From contig OY762251.1 in the NCBI GenBank assembly GCA_963665395.2, positions 3,658,001-3,722,000 of the forward strand: a stretch of DNA of 64,000 nucleotides, in the 5' to 3' direction. Position 1 is the first letter of the stretch; the number at the start of each line of letters is the position of its first letter. The stretch is from Bin87 sp963665395. Its GTDB lineage: Bacteria; Chloroflexota; Dehalococcoidia; Lucifugimonadales; UBA3495. The position numbers and the translations under genes were made by a program. The notes under the pieces were generated by a model. It had not been told where the DNA came from and searched no databases. It was given only the letters and a program-made list of their open reading frames with translations. Positions 61,208 through 64,000 of the stretch are shown here, piece by piece.

Positions 61208-62605
61208 TTGTTGCGGAATCGGCGGCGTGTGATTTCGGCGCCGGCGCGGCTGACCGTTGCGCTGGCGCTGTTGACGTTGAGTTTGGCAACGGCCTGCGCT
61301 ACTGCCCAGGCTCCCGATGGCGCCGATCCGGCCGTCCTGCCCACGGCCGTTGCCGACGCGCCGTTCCCCACCAGCGCGCCAGCCACCGCGTTGCCCACGG
61401 CGGCATTGCTTGAACTCGCCACCGTTGTTGCGCCGGCGACGGCGGCCCCGGTAGCCACGAACTTGCCCGCCGCCACGGCAATCCCGGTGTCCCCGGAAGG
61501 CGCGGTACATTCTGTTAGCTCAGCAGAAGCCGAAGCTGCCCGCGCCAGGTTCCAACGCTTACTCCGGGCATCCTGGGACACCGACTTCACCCGTTCGACC
61601 ATCTCATTCGATGAGATCATGACCGGCGGCCCTCCCAAAGACGGCATCCCCGCCATTGACAACCCGGAGTTTGAAACCGTGGCCGATGCCGACTCGTGGT
61701 TGGACCCACGGGAACCCGTGCAGGTAGTTGACCTCAACGGCGATGCTCGCGCCTATCCGGTTCAGGTCATGGTCTGGCACGAGATAGTCAACGACACCGT
61801 TGGGGGCGAACCGGTTGTCATAACCTTTTGACCTCTCTGCAACACCGCCTTCGTGTTCAGGCGGACGGTTGACGGCGCCGTGCTGGATTTCGGCACCACG
61901 GGCGCCCTTCGCGACAGCAACTTGCTGATGTACGACCGCCAGACCGAATCCTGGTGGCAGGAATTCGGCGGCGAGGGCGTCATCGGCCACTACGCCGGCC
62001 GCCGGTTGGAACAACTTTACCTGTCCATCGTGTCCTGGGATGAGTTCAAAACGGCTTACCCTGATGGCAAGGCGCTTTCCCGGCCCGCATCCGGTCGCCC
62101 CTATGGACAGAACCCATACGCCGGCTACGACCGTCCCGGCAGCGCTCCGTTCCTGTTTAGTGGCGATACCGACCCACGCCTGCCCGCCGTAGAACGTGTC
62201 GTCGCCGTCGAGCGAGGCAACGCCGCTTGGGCCGTTTCGTTTTCCACACTGGCCGATGAACGGGTGGTAAAAGCATCGGTAGCCGGGGAGGAAATTGTGG
62301 TGTTCTGGATGCCGGGGACAGCATCGTCCCTGGATAGCGGCGCCATCGCCAGCGGGCGAGACGTGGGAGCTGCGGGTATATTCTCCCCAGAGGGTCCCGA
62401 CGGTTCGACGCTGAGCTTCGCGGCCGACGCCGACGGACGGATCACCGACGACCAGACCGGCAGCGAGTGGAACATCTTTGGCCGGGCGATTAGCGGTCCG
62501 CTGGCCGGTTCACAACTCGAGCCGTTGCCGGGCCGCAGCGGACAGCTCTGGTTCTCCTGGGCTGTGTACCGACCCGACACCGTCGTGTATCCGGCAACGC
62601 CGTAG
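61208..62605 (+). CDS. DUF3179 family selenoprotein candidate with in-frame UGA
   Basis: 465 residues if the TGA at 61829-61831 is selenocysteine (residue 208). A lipoprotein-like signal (LTVALALLTLSLATACAT) and a Thr/Pro/Ala linker precede the DUF3179 domain: ISFDEIMTGGPPKDGIPAID, VVDLNGDARAYPVQVMVWHE, IVNDTVGGEPVVITF, then TGA, then PLCNTAFVFRRTVDG, LDFGTTGALRDSNLLMYDRQ and TESWWQEF. Family members normally read TFCPLCNTA, so the UGA replaces the first Cys of a C-P-L-C motif. Frame and homology continue to a normal TAG. The start is a TTG at 61208 or a GTG at 61229. The reaction of DUF3179 is unknown; a redox or metal role is inferred. Confidence 0.85.
61845..61864 (+). promoter_or_regulatory. 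Candidate SECIS hairpin of the DUF3179 gene
   Basis: CCGCCT pairs with AGGCGG around the loop TCGTGTTC. The apical loop begins at nucleotide 20 after the UGA, as in the UGSC gene. The first loop bases are T and C rather than the preferred G, so the match to the bacterial SECIS description is partial. Confidence 0.5.
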
Positions 62606-62629
62606 GGGCGAATAATTATTCGCCCCTGC
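62602..62629. repeat. 28-bp palindromic repeat, copy 3
   Basis: GTAGGGGCGAATAATTATTC and the following GCCCCTGC differ from copies 1 and 2 in one end base and the centre. The TAG stop codon of the DUF3179 gene lies inside its left end. Confidence 0.85.
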
Positions 62630-62650
62630 CCCGGCAATATACCCTGCCCC

Positions 62651-63718
62651 TTACCCTCGCCAAATCCGTCGCACTCGCCGCACCGAATCCAAGCGCGCTT
62701 CCGCCAACCTGTCAGCCGCTCGCGCGGTGGAAATCTCTCTCTTGTGCGCGGTGGTCAGCACCGCCGCCATCTGCTCGTAGATTCGTTCGGTCTGCTGCCG
62801 CGAGCGTTCCGGGTTGTACGGCTGGCCAATCTCCGCCGCGGCGTTGATGATGCCGCCGGCGTTGATGAGAAAGTCCGGCGCGTAGACGATGCCCCGTCGG
62901 TGCAGCTCTTCCCCATCTTCCGGCGTGGCCAGTTGGTTATTGGCTCCGCCGGCTACGATGCGACAACGCAGGCGGTCTATGGTCTTGGCGTTTATGACGC
63001 CACCTAAGGCGCAGGGGGCGAAAATGTCGCAGTCCACGTCGTAGATGTCGTCCGGGGCCACCACCTTGACGCCCATTTGCCGCGCCCGGTCCAGCGCCGC
63101 TTCGCTCACGTCGGTAGCGATCACCCGGGCATCATCATCCAGCAAATGTTCCGCGGTATGGGTCGCCACCTTGCCGAACCCTTGCATCGCCACCGTGCGG
63201 CCGCGCAGGGAATCGGCGCCCCAAACGTCGGCGGCGCAGGCCCGCATACCCATATAAACGCCCAGGCCCGTCATAATCGACGTATCGCCGCTGCCGCCCA
63301 GGGTCACGTCAAGTCCCACCACGTGCTCCGTTTCCTGGTGGACGGTTTCCAGATCCCGCCCGGTGGTTCCCACGTCCGTGGTGGTCAAATACCGGCCGCC
63401 CAGGGTATCGACAAATCGCCCCCAGGCGCGCAGCAGCGCCTCGGTCTTGTCAGTGCGCGGGTCGCCGATGATGACGCCCTTGCCGCCACCCAGGTTCAGG
63501 CCCGCCGCCGCCGATTTGTAGGTCATGGCCTGCGACAGGTTCAAAGCATCGGCCAGCGCGTCGGCCTCGGTGGCGTAGGGCCACATCCGAGTGCCGCCGC
63601 AGGAAGGCCCCAGGGTGGTGTCGTGGATGGCGATAATTCCGCGCAGGCCCGATGCCGGGTCACTGTACATCGCCACCTGTTCATGGCCCCGCTGTGCCAT
63701 TGTATTCAGCGCTTCCAT
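62651..63718 (-). CDS. Leucine/valine/phenylalanine-type amino-acid dehydrogenase
   Basis: 355 residues of the Glu/Leu/Phe/Val dehydrogenase family. IIAIHDTTLGPSCGGTRMWP, the Lys-rich AMTYKSAAAGLNLGGGKGVI with the catalytic Lys, TTTDVGTTGRDLETV, the Rossmann motif VAMQGFGKVATHTAEHLL, and CALGGVINAKTIDRL with ANNQLA are diagnostic of the Leu/Val/Phe branch. It reversibly deaminates branched-chain or aromatic amino acids with NAD. An AT-rich promoter region (ATTATACGATACG) lies upstream. Confidence 0.93.
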   Translation of the reverse strand: MEALNTMAQRGHEQVAMYSDPASGLRGIIAIHDTTLGPSCGGTRMWPYATEADALADALNLSQAMTYKSAAAGLNLGGGKGVIIGDPRTDKTEALLRAWGRFVDTLGGRYLTTTDVGTTGRDLETVHQETEHVVGLDVTLGGSGDTSIMTGLGVYMGMRACAADVWGADSLRGRTVAMQGFGKVATHTAEHLLDDDARVIATDVSEAALDRARQMGVKVVAPDDIYDVDCDIFAPCALGGVINAKTIDRLRCRIVAGGANNQLATPEDGEELHRRGIVYAPDFLINAGGIINAAAEIGQPYNPERSRQQTERIYEQMAAVLTTAHKREISTARAADRLAEARLDSVRRVRRIWRG

Positions 63719-63879
63719 TGCAACACCTCCTGCGTCTCCTTATCTCTATTATACGATACGTTCCTGGAGCCGCTTGGTATTACCCGACAGCCGGCGCGAA
63801 TGCGGCTGTCGGTTCCAGTCATGCCGTTGCTGTATAATCCCCGCAGTCAATCCGCACGACACCCATCAGGAGGCGCCCA

Positions 63880-64000
63880 ATGCCCCCCAAGCAATATGAG
63901 AACCCGCCCGGCCTTGTCATTGAAGGCACCAAGCGATACCACGCCGTCATAAAAACCGATAAGGGCGACATGACCGTTGCGCTGCTGTCGGAAGTGGCGC
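63880..64000 (+). CDS. Cyclophilin-type peptidyl-prolyl isomerase, N-terminal part only
   Basis: Forty residues are visible before the window ends: MPPKQYENPPGLVIEGTKRY, then AVIKTDKGDMTVALLSEVA. The Y-x-A-x-I-x-T-x-K-G-D-M-x-V-x-L strand is the cyclophilin start. A GGAGG lies eight nt before the ATG. No signal peptide is seen, so a cytosolic folding helper is likely. Confidence 0.75.
   Translation, partial: MPPKQYENPPGLVIEGTKRYHAVIKTDKGDMTVALLSEVA

Noticed and set aside
61829..61852. The TGA in the DUF3179 gene as a frameshift or truncation.
   Set aside because: Both sides lie in the same frame and join to one continuous DUF3179 domain with the missing residue exactly at a conserved Cys.

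Overview
The window looks like a chromosomal segment of a GC-rich, free-living bacterium, most likely a marine-type Chloroflexi (SAR202 / Dehalococcoidia-like). The reasons are an 11-gene nuo operon without nuoEFG, a huge membrane protein with a DUF2298 (Chlor_Arch_YYY) half, lipoproteins with Thr/Pro-rich linkers, DUF2283, Uma2 and HicB-like small genes, and two apparent selenoprotein genes of families I associate with that group. The assignment is inference. Ordinary genes end in TAA, TAG and TGA, so TGA is a normal stop here and the two in-frame TGA codons are special.

Layout. 1-4510: rpsO (cut by the window edge), an inverted-repeat element, a beta-propeller lipoprotein, a flavin-reductase-like gene coupled to a small membrane protein, a PncC/CinA-NadD fusion, and a toxin/antitoxin-like pair (the second gene is DUF2283). 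4534-17251: nuoABCDHIJKLMN, with five foreign small genes inserted between subunits (two HicB-like, two Uma2, one CxC..C protein). 17292-22081: two membrane proteins, a secreted FnIII protein, a small unknown, a SLOG-family protein and enolase. 22068-25261 (minus): a three-gene, translationally overlapping operon of DUF262 protein, DUF3696-type ATPase and an unknown protein, which is a probable anti-phage system. 25425-32502: gapA, a 1575-residue GT-C/DUF2298 membrane protein and a Gfo/Idh/MocA oxidoreductase. 32563-40036 (minus): a paralogue of the small membrane protein; a UGSC-family gene with an in-frame UGA; a phage-like patch (degenerate pentanucleotide repeat, Cas7-like phage protein, HNH protein); a possible UGSC partner; then a replication cluster reading rplI-dnaB-dnaD-like-tandem AAA+ helicase loader. 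40183-44713: a mobile inverted-repeat element, tenA, a tandem-repeat protein, tRNA-Pro and tRNA-Arg, a decayed gene, and a second toxin/DUF2283-like pair whose second gene runs in frame into a GMC oxidoreductase. 44765-52590: an FnIII-DctP fusion, a retropepsin/DUF5678-like pair, a gamma-synthase-type PLP enzyme, a TPR protein, a dihydropyrimidinase-like enzyme and a PQQ-propeller protein. 52781-61202: three paralogous peptide-type ABC binding lipoproteins, each with its own promoter and conserved leader length (two also with a clear terminator), followed by one DppB/DppC permease pair and no ATPase. 61208-64000: a DUF3179 gene with an in-frame UGA at the first Cys of its CPLCN motif, a Leu/Val-type amino-acid dehydrogenase (minus), and the start of a cyclophilin.

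The strongest unusual signals are the two independent selenocysteine candidates. In both, the UGA sits at a conserved redox position, the frame stays homologous beyond it, and a hairpin follows whose apical loop begins 20 nt after the UGA. Other points of interest are the triplicated binding-protein transcription units, the DUF262/ATPase operon, several fusion proteins (PncC-NadD, FnIII-DctP, DUF2283-GMC, tandem AAA+ loader), and a set of small inverted-repeat elements, one with a clear flanking duplication. No CRISPR array, rRNA, integrase or selenocysteine-insertion gene was seen in the window.
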